Positions 1 to 8,674 of a DNA stretch of 30,522 nt are shown in pieces; positions within the stretch are counted from its first letter, which is position 1; each line of letters starts with the position of its first letter. The DNA comes from Muribaculaceae bacterium. Lineage in GTDB: Bacteria > Bacteroidota > Bacteroidia > Bacteroidales > Muribaculaceae. The DNA is taken from assembly GCA_020026215.1 (NCBI GenBank), contig JAHHQT010000015.1:1-30522 (forward strand), read 5' to 3'. The notes beneath the pieces were generated by a model. The model did no database searches and was not told the DNA's origin. It saw nothing but the letters and a program-made list of their open reading frames with translations. The position numbers were made by a program, and so were the translations under genes.

Positions 1-2
1 CT

Positions 3-185
3 CCGAGCCAGTTCGAATTGTTGGAAATGGTAAAAATCGGTGGCTTTATCAATCGTCAGAAAGGTATGGGACGTCCTACCAAGAAGGATGGTCGCGAATT
101 GTCACGTTTCACTTCTGAAGCTTACTCTTACAGTGATACGGATTTTGATTTCGACGATAGCTTTTTTGATGACGATGAGGATTAA
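3..185 (+). CDS. C-terminal part of an S4-domain RNA-binding protein, Hsp15-like (partial)
   Basis: An open frame enters from the left edge and stops at TAA 183-185, giving 60 codons of a C-terminus. The visible part contains GMGRPTKKDGRELSRF followed by a very acidic, Phe/Asp-rich tail ending DDDED. A basic GRPTKK(D/E)xR(E/D)L segment near the C-terminus is, as I recall it, typical of the Hsp15 family, S4-domain proteins that bind stalled 50S subunits carrying peptidyl-tRNA. The S4 domain itself lies outside the window, so the family call rests only on this tail. It could instead be another S4 or ribosome-associated protein. The gene is followed 86 bases later by the efflux operon, which has its own promoter, so the two are probably not linked functionally. 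Confidence 0.5.
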   Translation, partial: PSQFELLEMVKIGGFINRQKGMGRPTKKDGRELSRFTSEAYSYSDTDFDFDDSFFDDDED

Positions 186-213
186 TCTTTGATTAATTGC
201 TCATTTCATTCTT

Positions 214-233
214 GCAAATTTTATGAAATTTGC
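214..233. promoter_or_regulatory. Palindromic operator candidate upstream of the metal-efflux operon
   Basis: A perfect 8-bp inverted repeat with a 4-base spacer, GCAAATTT-TATG-AAATTTGC, lies just upstream of the -7 box at 244-251. The expected -33 position falls at its centre. It has no following T-run, so it is not a terminator of the upstream gene. The position suits a repressor or metal-sensor binding site, but the regulator is not in the window and the assignment is inference. Confidence 0.45.
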
Positions 234-251
234 GGAAAATATTTAACTTTG
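222..251 (+). promoter_or_regulatory. Promoter of the efflux operon (Bacteroidetes type)
   Basis: TAACTTTG at 244-251 matches the Bacteroidetes -7 consensus TAnnTTTG exactly. The -33 element is weak (TATG at 222-225, 18-base spacer) and sits inside the palindrome 214-233. The predicted start of transcription, about 257, leaves a leader of roughly 15 bases before the GTG at 272. Confidence 0.5.
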
Positions 252-271
252 TGAAAAGATAAATATTAAAA

Positions 272-694
272 GTGGGCAAATCTTGGTTTAAAATATTGTT
301 ATTGTCAGTCGTTGCGGCATTTGTGATGTCGGGCGTAATGCAATATCATCACCATGATTGTTCGCATGAGGAGGGGAGTGAAGACTATTCATTCTGCCTT
401 TTTCATATATTGGGGCATGGTAATTCGGTTTGTAGTGACGAGAGTCAGCACGATGAAGCCGAGAATGAAGAAGATTGCCCTTTGAAAATTTCCAAGGCTT
501 CTGTCATTAAACATTCCAGTATCGAGGATGACATTCATTTGAATTTTGTTTTCGTCATTCTTGATTTGTTCCATAGTTTGTGGATAGACAGCACACATGA
601 AGAATTTGTTGTCCTCAACGATGTCAATATATTGTTGCCGGACTTCTTTCCGTGCAATACGTTACGCGGTCCTCCTTCCGCATCTCTTTGTTAA
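272..694 (+). CDS. Small exported His/Cys-rich protein at the head of a metal-efflux operon
   Basis: The 140-residue protein begins with a hydrophobic signal segment (about residues 6-22). It continues with HHHDCSH, FCLFHILGHG and VCSDESQHDE clusters and an acidic stretch with another Cys, all potential metal ligands. A second hydrophobic segment lies near residues 90-105, and the end reads LRGPPSASLC. The GTG start at 272 is chosen because an in-frame stop lies just upstream and it falls a short leader after the TAACTTTG box; the next in-frame ATG codons are inside the signal segment. Comparable small His-rich proteins precede RND metal pumps in Bacteroidales (possibly the DUF6769 type, from memory). 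A role in periplasmic metal binding or sensing is inferred from composition and context, not from a recognised domain. Confidence 0.6.
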   Translation: MGKSWFKILLLSVVAAFVMSGVMQYHHHDCSHEEGSEDYSFCLFHILGHGNSVCSDESQHDEAENEEDCPLKISKASVIKHSSIEDDIHLNFVFVILDLFHSLWIDSTHEEFVVLNDVNILLPDFFPCNTLRGPPSASLC

Positions 695-726
695 TTGAGA
701 ATTCCTTATTTTTTATTTAAATTTTA

Positions 727-752
727 ATACAGACACTGATGGTGGTCTGTAT
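727..752 (+). other. Hairpin in the leader of the adaptor gene
   Basis: ATACAGAC at 727-734 and GTCTGTAT at 745-752 form a perfect 8-bp stem with a 10-base loop, ending 9 bases before the ATG at 762. No T-run follows, so it is unlikely to be a terminator. It may affect translation or mRNA processing between the first two genes of the operon. Confidence 0.3.
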
Positions 753-761
753 CATAATTGT

Positions 762-1892
762 ATGCAAATGAAAACATTTTTGAAGTTAATGTTTGCTGTT
801 GCAATGGTCGGTAATCTGTATGGTTGTGGCGATAATGGCGAACATAAGAACAAGGAGACGGAGGAGGCAGAAAGCGCAGTTCCAAAATGCAGTGACGAAA
901 TTGTTTTGGATGCAGCCAAGGTCAAACGCTTGGGTATCGTTGCTGATTCTGTCAGATATACAACTTTTGAACAAGTTATAAAGGTGTCGGGCGAAATTAT
1001 GCCGGCACAAGGATCGAGTGAATTAATTGTTGCCAAGTCGGCAGGTATTGTACATTTCAAATCGGGCATTAATATAGGTGTCGGTGTGGCGAAAGGAATG
1101 GTCATTGCATCGGTTTCCGGGAAAGGCGTTTCTGGTGGCGATCCTACCAGTGAAGCTGCCATTGCCTATAAGAATGCTAAAGCAGAGTTGGAGCGATTAA
1201 CTCCTTTATATGAAGAGAAATTGGTCAATGCGAAAGACTATCGCGAGGCAAAGCAGAATTTTGAAATGGCAGAGAATGCTTTCTTAGGAACGACAGCTGG
1301 AAGTTCCGCTATTGGTACAATCACAGGAGTAATTGATAATATTCTGGTGGAGAATGGTGCGTATGTTGAGGCTGGAACGCCTATCGCATCTATATCTGCC
1401 AATCGTCGATTAACCCTTTGCGCTTATTTGCCTCAAACTTATATGGATAAGGTTTATAGTTTGAATAGCGCAAATTTTGTGTTGCCTTATTCTGATAAGG
1501 TCTATTCCTTGCGTGAAATGAATGGTCGTCGGTTAACCTCATCAACAGGTGTGGCGATTAGTAATGGCTATGTCAAATTGAACTATGAGTTCGACAATAA
1601 CGGGAAAGTCGTTCCTGGCAGTTTTGTGGATGTCTATTTGTTGGGAGAGAAAAGGATGGCAACTATTGTTCCCGTCAGTGCGTTGACTGAAGAGCAAGGT
1701 GAAATCTATGTCTATGTGCAGATGCATGAGAATGCTTATGTGAAACGTGAAGTAAAGGTGGGAGGCTCAGACGGTATAAACGTCGAAATCCTGTCTGGTG
1801 TGGCACAGGGTGAACTGGTCGTTGTCAATGGGGTAATTGCAGTGAGATTATCATCGGCTACGGCTGTCATTCCAAGCGGGCACAGCCACTAA
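762..1892 (+). CDS. RND efflux periplasmic adaptor (membrane fusion protein, CusB/CzcB type), lipoprotein
   Basis: This 376-residue adaptor would bridge the inner membrane pump (next gene) and the outer membrane channel. It has a signal peptide ending in a lipobox-like LYGC with Cys22, so it is probably lipid-anchored. The body shows the HlyD-like order: a beta/lipoyl half containing GEIMPAQGSSELIVAKSAGI, a helical hairpin (about 125-175, with AYKNAKAELERL and AKDYREAKQNFEMAENAF), the second lipoyl half (about 178-210), a beta-barrel, and a membrane-proximal domain ending VAQGELVVVNG. The C-terminus ends GHSH, a possible metal-binding tail. ATG codons at 762 and 768 are both possible; the second gives a more conventional signal peptide. 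The gap to the pump gene is 19 bases, so the two are surely co-transcribed. Confidence 0.9.
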   Translation: MQMKTFLKLMFAVAMVGNLYGCGDNGEHKNKETEEAESAVPKCSDEIVLDAAKVKRLGIVADSVRYTTFEQVIKVSGEIMPAQGSSELIVAKSAGIVHFKSGINIGVGVAKGMVIASVSGKGVSGGDPTSEAAIAYKNAKAELERLTPLYEEKLVNAKDYREAKQNFEMAENAFLGTTAGSSAIGTITGVIDNILVENGAYVEAGTPIASISANRRLTLCAYLPQTYMDKVYSLNSANFVLPYSDKVYSLREMNGRRLTSSTGVAISNGYVKLNYEFDNNGKVVPGSFVDVYLLGEKRMATIVPVSALTEEQGEIYVYVQMHENAYVKREVKVGGSDGINVEILSGVAQGELVVVNGVIAVRLSSATAVIPSGHSH

Positions 1893-1911
1893 TCCTTAAA
1901 TCTGAAATTAT

Positions 1912-4900
1912 ATGCTGAATAAGATTATACATTTTTCGTTGAACAACAAATTGTTCATCTTGATTATGAGCGTTTTGTTGTTGGGCAGTGGCCTGTATGT
2001 CTCGGTTAATACGGAAGTGGATGTGTTTCCTGATTTGAACGCACCTACTGTTTCTGTGATGACTGAAGCTCCGGGACTGGCTGCCGAGGAAGTGGAGAAA
2101 TTTGTGTCCTATCCCATTGAATTGGCAATGAACGGAGCAACAGGTGTGCGTCGTGTGCGTTCTTCTTCTGAAACAGGCTTTTCGGTCGTGACTGTTGAAT
2201 TTGATTGGGATACCAATATTTATACCGATCGTCAGGTAGTGTCAGAAAAACTTTCTACCATTATGGATATGTTGCCACCTAATGTTGACAAACCTGTGCT
2301 TGGACCCCAGACTTCCATTATGGGGGAGGTGATGATTCTCGGCTTGACTGCGGATTCAACCTCTATGCGTGATTTGCGAACATTGGCTGACCGTGTAATC
2401 AAACCGCAGTTGTTGGCGATTAAGGGGGTGGCTCAAGTGACGGTTATCGGTGGCGAAGTCAAGGAGTACCAGATTATGGTCAATCCCGGCAAGATGCGCT
2501 ATTTTGATGTAACATTATCAGAAGTGCTTGATGCTGCCGAAGGCTTAAATAACAATACCGATGGCGGTGTGTTGTATCAATATGGTAATGAATATGTTAT
2601 TCGTGGCGATGTCAATACCAATGATATTGACAAACTTGAAGAGTCGGTAGTTGCTGTCAAGGGTGACCATGTGGTCAAATTGAGTGATATTGCGCAAGTG
2701 CGTATTGATGCCAAACTGCCTGTTATTGGCATGGCTACCGTTGAAGGAAAAGAGGCGGTATTGATGACTATTGCCAAGGAGTATAATACAGGAACATTGG
2801 ATTTGATTGACAATATAGACAAGCAGGTTGAGGTCATCAAGTCCAACATTTCGAAGGATATAAAAATCAATACAGAGATTTTCCGTCAAAGTGACTTTAT
2901 TGACAGCTCCATTAACAATATCCAAAGTTCTTTGCTTGAAGGCGCTTTGTTTGTTGTCATTGTTTTGTTTTTCTTCCTGATGGATATTCGTACCACTGCC
3001 ATTTCATTGGTAGCATTGCCGATGTCTGTGCTGATTACCATGCTGGTATTGCACTTGTTTGGTTATACAATCAATACGATGTCATTGGGCGGTATTGCCA
3101 TTGCCATTGGGTCGTTGGTGGACGATGCCATTGTCGATGTGGAAAACGTGTTCCGCCGATTGAAGGAAAACCGACTATTGCCGAAGAAACAGCAAAAATC
3201 AAGTCTGGAGGTCGTGTTCAATGCCTCTAAAGAAGTTCGTATGCCGATTCTGAACTCCTCGTTGATTATCATAGCTAGTTTCTTGCCTTTGTTTTTCTTG
3301 TCTGGAATGGAAGGCCGTTTGTTGATTCCGCTGGGAGTGGCGTTTATCATTTCTTTGGTGTCGTCCACTTTGGTAGCTTTGACATTGACTCCAGTGCTTT
3401 GCAATTTGTTGTTGACTAACGAAAAGCATTTGGAAAAATTAGCGAAAGAACCGATTACGACGGCTAAGTTGAAGGTATTCTACAATACTTCATTGAATTG
3501 GGTGTTCCATCATAAGTTCACCACATTGGGGGTAGTAGGTGGTATGTTTGTTGTTTCATTGATTATTTTCTTCACCTTTGGTCGCAGTTTCTTGCCGCCG
3601 TTCAATGAGGGCTCGTTTACAATTAATGTGACGACTACTCCGGGGGTATCATTGGAAGAATCCAACAAAATAGGTTTGATGGCGGATAGTATTCTGATGC
3701 AAATTCCCGAAATTAAGACCATTGCACGCAAGACAGGCCGTGCTGAGTTGGACGAACACTCTCGTGGTAGCAATGCTTCTGAAATTGAAGCTCCTTATGA
3801 AATTAAGGACCGTTCCCGATTTGAGATTATGAATGATATTCGCGAAAGAATGTCGGAGATTCCCGGAATTAGTCTGGAAATCGGGCAACCTATCTCGCAC
3901 CGTATTGATGCCATGCTTTCGGGAACGGAAGCCCAAATTGCTATCAAGGTATTTGGTGAGGACTTGAATAAATTGTTTTCATTGGCAACACAGATACAAC
4001 ATTCCATATCTACGATTCCGGGGATTGTTGATGTGAATGTAGAGCAACAGGTGGAACGTCCCGAACTCGTCATTCAACCGCGTCGTGACTTGTTGGCTAA
4101 ATATGGTATCACCATTGGAGAATTCACTAAATTGGTCAATGCCGCTGCGGCAGGTATCTCCGTTTCACAAGTGTATGACAAGGGTTTGCCTTATGACCTG
4201 ACGTTGTTTATTGACGGAGAGGACACTGAGACTTTCGAGGATTTTGAGAATCTGATGATTGACAGTAATGTGGGTAAAATACCATTGTCGTTTGTGGCAA
4301 ATATCAAGTCTGCTACAGGCCCTAACTCGGTGTTCCGTGAAAGTACACGCCGTCGTATCATCGTGTCGGCAAATGTTGATGACCGAGACTTGAAAGGGGC
4401 GGTCAATGAAATCCGTGAAAAGGTGGATGCTGAAATTGCCTTGCCCGAAGGCTATCAAGTGCAATATGGCGGTCAGTTTGAAAGTGAGGCTTCCGCTTCA
4501 CGCACATTGGCGCTGACTTCTATCCTTGCTATCCTATGTATCTTTATTTTGATGTATCAAGAGTTTAAGAGCGTCAGCGAATCATTGATTATTCTTCTGA
4601 ATATTCCGTTGGCCATGATTGGTGGAGTATTGATTATTTGCTTTACTTATGCAGAATTGAATATCCCTGCCGTCATTGGCTTTATATCCCTGTTGGGCAT
4701 CACTACCCGAAATGGTATGTTGCTGATGTCGCATTACAATGCGTTGGAAGAGGAAGGGCTGTCGTTGAATGAACGTATATTCAAAGGGTCGGCAGACCGT
4801 CTGTTACCGATTATCATGACAGCCTTGACTTCTGCTTTGGCATTGATACCGATTGCCACTCGGGGAGCAGAACCTGGAAATGAAATCCAAAGTCCGATGG

Positions 4901-5001
4901 CGATTGTGATTTTGGGAGGCTTGTTCTCTTCCACTATCTTGAATTTGTTTGTCACTCCTATTGTTTATTATTTATATTCAAAACGTAAAAAACATGCTTA
5001 G
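1912..5001 (+). CDS. RND heavy-metal efflux pump (CzcA/CusA family, HME type)
   Basis: This 1,029-residue inner membrane proton/metal antiporter has family-typical length and topology: one N-terminal helix, a large periplasmic loop, helices 2-6, a short linker, helix 7, a second periplasmic loop, and helices 8-12. The helix-4 proton-relay motif reads GSLVDDAIVDVENVFRRL, with D404, D405, D409 and E411 as acidic candidates, the pattern of heavy-metal RND pumps rather than drug pumps. In the second loop, HRIDAMLSGTEAQIAIKVFG aligns with the CusA segment RIDMLSTG, where CusA has a copper-binding Met and this protein has Ala. By that comparison (CusA recalled from memory) a divalent metal such as Zn, Co, Cd or Ni seems likelier than Cu(I)/Ag(I). 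Its stop overlaps the start of the channel gene by 8 bases. Confidence 0.93.
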   Translation: MLNKIIHFSLNNKLFILIMSVLLLGSGLYVSVNTEVDVFPDLNAPTVSVMTEAPGLAAEEVEKFVSYPIELAMNGATGVRRVRSSSETGFSVVTVEFDWDTNIYTDRQVVSEKLSTIMDMLPPNVDKPVLGPQTSIMGEVMILGLTADSTSMRDLRTLADRVIKPQLLAIKGVAQVTVIGGEVKEYQIMVNPGKMRYFDVTLSEVLDAAEGLNNNTDGGVLYQYGNEYVIRGDVNTNDIDKLEESVVAVKGDHVVKLSDIAQVRIDAKLPVIGMATVEGKEAVLMTIAKEYNTGTLDLIDNIDKQVEVIKSNISKDIKINTEIFRQSDFIDSSINNIQSSLLEGALFVVIVLFFFLMDIRTTAISLVALPMSVLITMLVLHLFGYTINTMSLGGIAIAIGSLVDDAIVDVENVFRRLKENRLLPKKQQKSSLEVVFNASKEVRMPILNSSLIIIASFLPLFFLSGMEGRLLIPLGVAFIISLVSSTLVALTLTPVLCNLLLTNEKHLEKLAKEPITTAKLKVFYNTSLNWVFHHKFTTLGVVGGMFVVSLIIFFTFGRSFLPPFNEGSFTINVTTTPGVSLEESNKIGLMADSILMQIPEIKTIARKTGRAELDEHSRGSNASEIEAPYEIKDRSRFEIMNDIRERMSEIPGISLEIGQPISHRIDAMLSGTEAQIAIKVFGEDLNKLFSLATQIQHSISTIPGIVDVNVEQQVERPELVIQPRRDLLAKYGITIGEFTKLVNAAAAGISVSQVYDKGLPYDLTLFIDGEDTETFEDFENLMIDSNVGKIPLSFVANIKSATGPNSVFRESTRRRIIVSANVDDRDLKGAVNEIREKVDAEIALPEGYQVQYGGQFESEASASRTLALTSILAILCIFILMYQEFKSVSESLIILLNIPLAMIGGVLIICFTYAELNIPAVIGFISLLGITTRNGMLLMSHYNALEEEGLSLNERIFKGSADRLLPIIMTALTSALALIPIATRGAEPGNEIQSPMAIVILGGLFSSTILNLFVTPIVYYLYSKRKKHA

Positions 5002-6160
5002 ACGTTGTTTATGGGTATCTGTTTGCTTATTGACTGCGGTGGGGGCGTTTGCCCACGAGGATGTGGTCCGTCAGATACTTTCCAATAATATAGAATTGAA
5101 ATCGGCACAAAAGTCATTTGATGCTGAAGCTCAGGGCGTACGTGCCGAAAATAATTGGGCTGATCCCGAAGTGGAATTTTCCTATACCTTCGGTAAGCCT
5201 GACGACAGTTTTGAAATTTCCGTCACGGAAGGGCTTGAATGGCCGGGAATGTATGCCGCACGCAAGCGTATGGCAAAACATCAGATTTCGGCATATGAAT
5301 ATATCTATCAGGCGAAAATGCTCGAAGTGAAGGAAAATGCCCTGTTGATTATGGCGGACCTTACTGATGTGAACAAGCGTATCAATCAACTGAATTTTCT
5401 GATAGAAAAGGAACATGATTTATACAAATTCTATTCCTCAAAAGAGGCAGAAGGCGAATTAACCATCATCGAACTGAACAGTTTGCGTTTGGACCTCTTT
5501 GATGCAGAAGCTGAATTGAAGGATTTGTTGATTCGTAAGAATGTGCTTTTGGAAGACTTGAAAGCCATAAATGGTGGTGTCGGTATTGTAATAGATTCGT
5601 CTTTCAACAGTTATAGTCAGGAGAATTTACAGCCATTGCAGTGCTATATTGACAGCTATAAGACGAATAGTCCAGAATATAAGGCTGCCGTTCAAAAACG
5701 ATATGCCGACAGACAGGCGGTGAAGGTGGCTACAATGGGGACTTTCCCGAATTTTGCTTTGGGTTATAAATATAGTAAGGAGGGAAGTGTTTCCAATCAC
5801 GGACTTATTGTCGGGGTGAGTATTCCTCTGTTTTCTTCACGACATAAGCGCAAGGCGGCACAACGATTGCATGAGGCAAGTGAGTTTGCTGTGGCAAATC
5901 AGGAATTGATGGAAGTGGCTAAAATCGGAGCGCAGTATTCATCGCTATTGTCCATGCAGGACATGATTGCCGAGTTCCGTTCCATTGCCGACAACGATGC
6001 TATTTATCGTAGCCTGGACAGGGCTTTGGAAACGGGACAACTTTCCATGCGTGATTATTTGATTGAAATGCGACAACTGAAATCTGCCAAGATGCGGTTA
6101 TTTGATATGGAATACAACTATCAAACGGCTTTAATAAGTATCTCAAAATATATTTTGTAG
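4994..6160 (+). CDS. TolC-family outer membrane efflux channel (CzcC/CusC-like)
   Basis: This 388-residue protein is the third component of the tripartite efflux system. ATG 4994 is chosen over upstream in-frame codons because it gives a clean signal peptide (MLRRCLWVSVCLLTAVGAFA, then HEDVV) and overlaps the pump stop codon by 8 bases, typical of translational coupling. The mature part is rich in long amphipathic helices and shows the TolC-family two-repeat layout: PEVEFSYTFG and EGLEWPGMYAARKRMAKHQI in the first half, then FPNFALGYKYSKEG and VGVSIPLFSSRHKRKAAQRL in the second. It is short for a TolC protein, as the metal-pump members of Bacteroidetes often are. There is no lipobox, so it is probably not acylated, unlike some CusC proteins. 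A strong terminator follows. Confidence 0.88.
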   Translation: MLRRCLWVSVCLLTAVGAFAHEDVVRQILSNNIELKSAQKSFDAEAQGVRAENNWADPEVEFSYTFGKPDDSFEISVTEGLEWPGMYAARKRMAKHQISAYEYIYQAKMLEVKENALLIMADLTDVNKRINQLNFLIEKEHDLYKFYSSKEAEGELTIIELNSLRLDLFDAEAELKDLLIRKNVLLEDLKAINGGVGIVIDSSFNSYSQENLQPLQCYIDSYKTNSPEYKAAVQKRYADRQAVKVATMGTFPNFALGYKYSKEGSVSNHGLIVGVSIPLFSSRHKRKAAQRLHEASEFAVANQELMEVAKIGAQYSSLLSMQDMIAEFRSIADNDAIYRSLDRALETGQLSMRDYLIEMRQLKSAKMRLFDMEYNYQTALISISKYIL

Positions 6161-6176
6161 ATAAACAGGTTATGTG

Positions 6177-6212
6177 AAAAAAGGTCGCCTCATTACTGAG
6201 ACGACCTTTTTA
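6177..6212. terminator. Bidirectional intrinsic terminator between efflux operon and endonuclease gene
   Basis: The hairpin has A-rich left and T-rich right flanks: AAAAAAGGTCG at 6177-6187 pairs with CGACCTTTTT starting at 6202, with an inner CTC/GAG pairing around ATTACT. It lies between two convergent genes (stops at 6160 and 6241) and can serve both strands. Confidence 0.85.
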
Positions 6213-6240
6213 TTTTGAATAAGAATCTGTTCGAAATTAA

Positions 6241-8658
6241 TTATTTCACGATGACCTTGCGACTGTCGTTGACTGCATCATTTACTACGATATAAACGCC
6301 TTGTGGCAATGCAATCAATGCTCCGTTTTGAGTCATGCCTTCGAATACCAATTTAGCATCAGGAGTGTAAATCAAGATATTTGCTGCATCTTCCAATTCT
6401 ACACATACTTTGCCATTGACAACGTAAGCATCCCAATTTTTGTTTTCAGCATAGATGTTTTCAACGCTTGAGACATCAGAGATTGCAATATCGTCGATGT
6501 TTATACGCTTGCCTGCTGTTTGGGCAATCTTGAAACGGATAGGTTGTTGAATATTGGCATCCACCACATATTCTTCAAGAATAGTGTTTTGAATATCGAA
6601 ACTTTGTAGCTTAGTCCAGCTTTGACCTTCATTGATAGAGTAAAGAACGTCAACTGATGCTTTAGTGTCTTTGCCGTAAAGGGCTGCTTGGAAAGAGAAG
6701 ATGCCTGCACCGTTCAATTTGTTTTCACGCATTTCGATATAGCTGTCTGGCGTTTTGCCTGTACATACACCAAGAGTTCCGTTGTAGCGGTCTTGACCTG
6801 GGCGAGCGAACAAACCTGCATCTTTCATATACCATTTGCAAGCGTTACCTTGGATTTCAGCACCGGAAGTGTTGTAACCGCCTGTTGCCGGAACTTCTAC
6901 TTCAAAGTCTTCGAAGAAGGTGCGAGGTGCAGCTGAAGAACCGATAACGTCAATGTCGAATCCTTCAACAGTTGCTGTGCTTGCAGACAACATACCCTTG
7001 TAAGAACCTGCTGCAGAAGCCTGCATACGTACATAGATACGTTCGCCTTCAGAAGAAACGGTCAAAGATTTACTCCAGTTAGCCTTGTCTGAACTAATTT
7101 CGAAGTTGCCTGTGATAGTTACGTTTACTTCTTTTTCAAGGATGTATTCGCAAGCGATGTCAACAGGAAGAGCATCGCTCACTGTATTTGGTGTTGTATT
7201 GAATACCAAGTCACCTTGTGGTAATATAGCGTTGATTTCACGGATAGGATCATTGGTAGTTACAGTAATCACATTTGATTCTTTACCATTCTTGTCAGTC
7301 AGTTTGTATTTGTAAGTTGCTGAGTAATCCAAGTCTGTTACATTGTAGCGTTCAGCTGATGCTGCTACAGTTTTAGGATAACCAGGGAGAACTGTTACTC
7401 CGTCTGCAAGATATACATATAGATTATAGTTGCTACCGTCCTTGCTCATGTCTTGCCAACGTGCGGTGAAGCTGTTCATGGTTATACCTTCAGCAGGAAG
7501 AGCTACAATATTTTCAACGGCCATAGCTTTCAAGTTGACTTGAGAAGATACTTCTGCGCTTGAAATGGTCAAAACGCCTGTAGCTTCAGCAGCTGTGGCT
7601 GATTGATAGCTGACTGTGATATTTGCGCCTGCACCGTTGGTCTGGTCTTTAGAGATTGTTGTAGTTGAAACTGAGAAACCTGTTCCTGCAACGGTAACAT
7701 TCAAGTTTTCTTTCAAACCAGCAGATTTAACAGTGATTTGTTGAGTTAAATTGGTATTGACCAATGCAACGCCTAAATCGATAGTTGTGCCACTTACCGG
7801 AGAAGTGATGACAGGGTCAATTACACCACCAGGCACCCAACCTTCGTTTTGTTTGTTACCCCAGATGTATTCAGCCAATTCAGGGTGGTCAATGAATGGA
7901 TTACGGTTTTTTTGGTGTGCATAGACTTCATCATTACGGTCGATTTCCTTTTCGCTGACAGGGTCTTGGCGGTGCCATTTCATCAATAGGTTGATAGCCC
8001 AATTTGTGTAGCAAGGATAGTCGTTTCCTGCAAGCATCGGGCTGTGGAATGATGCAAATCTGTCGTTGTAGCAGGCTGCCATATAGAAGTATGAACGTGC
8101 AAAATCACCTTTGTATTCGTCAATTGGTTCAAATACTGTTCCTGAATAGCCAGGAAATGTAGAAGTGCCTAATTTACCCAAAGCCTTGATGCCTCTTGGA
8201 GCAGAAAGTGTTGTTCCGTTGGCACATTCACCGTAAGGGTAGTTTGAACGTTGGTTGTTAACTACACCGTCTGTAGGGTAAATGTGAAATGCGTCAGAAA
8301 CCATTGGGCTGGCATCATTGAACCAGCTTTTAGGGAAGGAGTGTTCTCTGTTGTAGCAATCGCCAACTGAATGGTATGCACCGCATTGGTCTTTTCCTGC
8401 TTTATATTTGGCTGTAGAGTACATATCCCAGATTTCTTGTGTTCCTGGGCGTACGTCAGAAGTCTTGTACAGAGTCCATAGACCTTTGTAAGAAATTGTG
8501 GTGTGAGGGCCAACGATGTCGCAAAGTCTTTTCAACAAAGCCTTTTGTTGCAAGCCTTCTGCTGTTTTGTAGTAGCCGTTGGGAGCAACAGCCAACAATG
8601 ATGTAGCAAAAGACAAGAATAAAGACAAAATAAAAATTCTGTTTAAATTTTTGTTCAT
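6241..8658 (-). CDS. Secreted endonuclease I (EndA/NucM family) with Ig/FN3-like domains and a T9SS sorting domain
   Basis: This 805-residue extracellular nuclease starts at ATG 8658, giving a signal peptide ending LLAVAPNG; a longer start at 8694 would overlap rlmN. The catalytic endonuclease I domain spans about residues 28-265 and carries the family's metal and His motifs NREHSFPKSW (about 103-112) and HIYPTDGVVNNQRSNYPYG (about 125-143). It is followed by an Ig-like segment, an FN3-like segment (about 385-470), a second Ig-like segment, a jelly-roll-like region beginning FFEDFEVE, and a C-terminal module ending LPQGVYIVVNDAVNDSRKVI. That ending has the form of a T9SS type A sorting signal, so export through the type IX system is predicted. 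Likely roles are DNA scavenging or biofilm and NET degradation. It lies 16 bases after rlmN with no terminator between, so co-transcription is likely. Confidence 0.87.
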   Translation of the reverse strand: MNKNLNRIFILSLFLSFATSLLAVAPNGYYKTAEGLQQKALLKRLCDIVGPHTTISYKGLWTLYKTSDVRPGTQEIWDMYSTAKYKAGKDQCGAYHSVGDCYNREHSFPKSWFNDASPMVSDAFHIYPTDGVVNNQRSNYPYGECANGTTLSAPRGIKALGKLGTSTFPGYSGTVFEPIDEYKGDFARSYFYMAACYNDRFASFHSPMLAGNDYPCYTNWAINLLMKWHRQDPVSEKEIDRNDEVYAHQKNRNPFIDHPELAEYIWGNKQNEGWVPGGVIDPVITSPVSGTTIDLGVALVNTNLTQQITVKSAGLKENLNVTVAGTGFSVSTTTISKDQTNGAGANITVSYQSATAAEATGVLTISSAEVSSQVNLKAMAVENIVALPAEGITMNSFTARWQDMSKDGSNYNLYVYLADGVTVLPGYPKTVAASAERYNVTDLDYSATYKYKLTDKNGKESNVITVTTNDPIREINAILPQGDLVFNTTPNTVSDALPVDIACEYILEKEVNVTITGNFEISSDKANWSKSLTVSSEGERIYVRMQASAAGSYKGMLSASTATVEGFDIDVIGSSAAPRTFFEDFEVEVPATGGYNTSGAEIQGNACKWYMKDAGLFARPGQDRYNGTLGVCTGKTPDSYIEMRENKLNGAGIFSFQAALYGKDTKASVDVLYSINEGQSWTKLQSFDIQNTILEEYVVDANIQQPIRFKIAQTAGKRINIDDIAISDVSSVENIYAENKNWDAYVVNGKVCVELEDAANILIYTPDAKLVFEGMTQNGALIALPQGVYIVVNDAVNDSRKVIVK

Positions 8659-8674
8659 TGTAGTATGTGTTAAA

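Noticed and set aside
2545..2925. Antisense ORF of 126 codons inside the RND pump gene
   Set aside because: It mirrors a conserved coding region, has no promoter or recognisable domain, and is explained as a shadow of the + strand gene.
4949..4993. Upstream in-frame extension of the TolC-like channel gene into the pump gene
   Set aside because: ATG 4,994 opens a clean signal peptide and overlaps the pump stop by only 8 bases; the extension reads through the pump's last helix in another frame.
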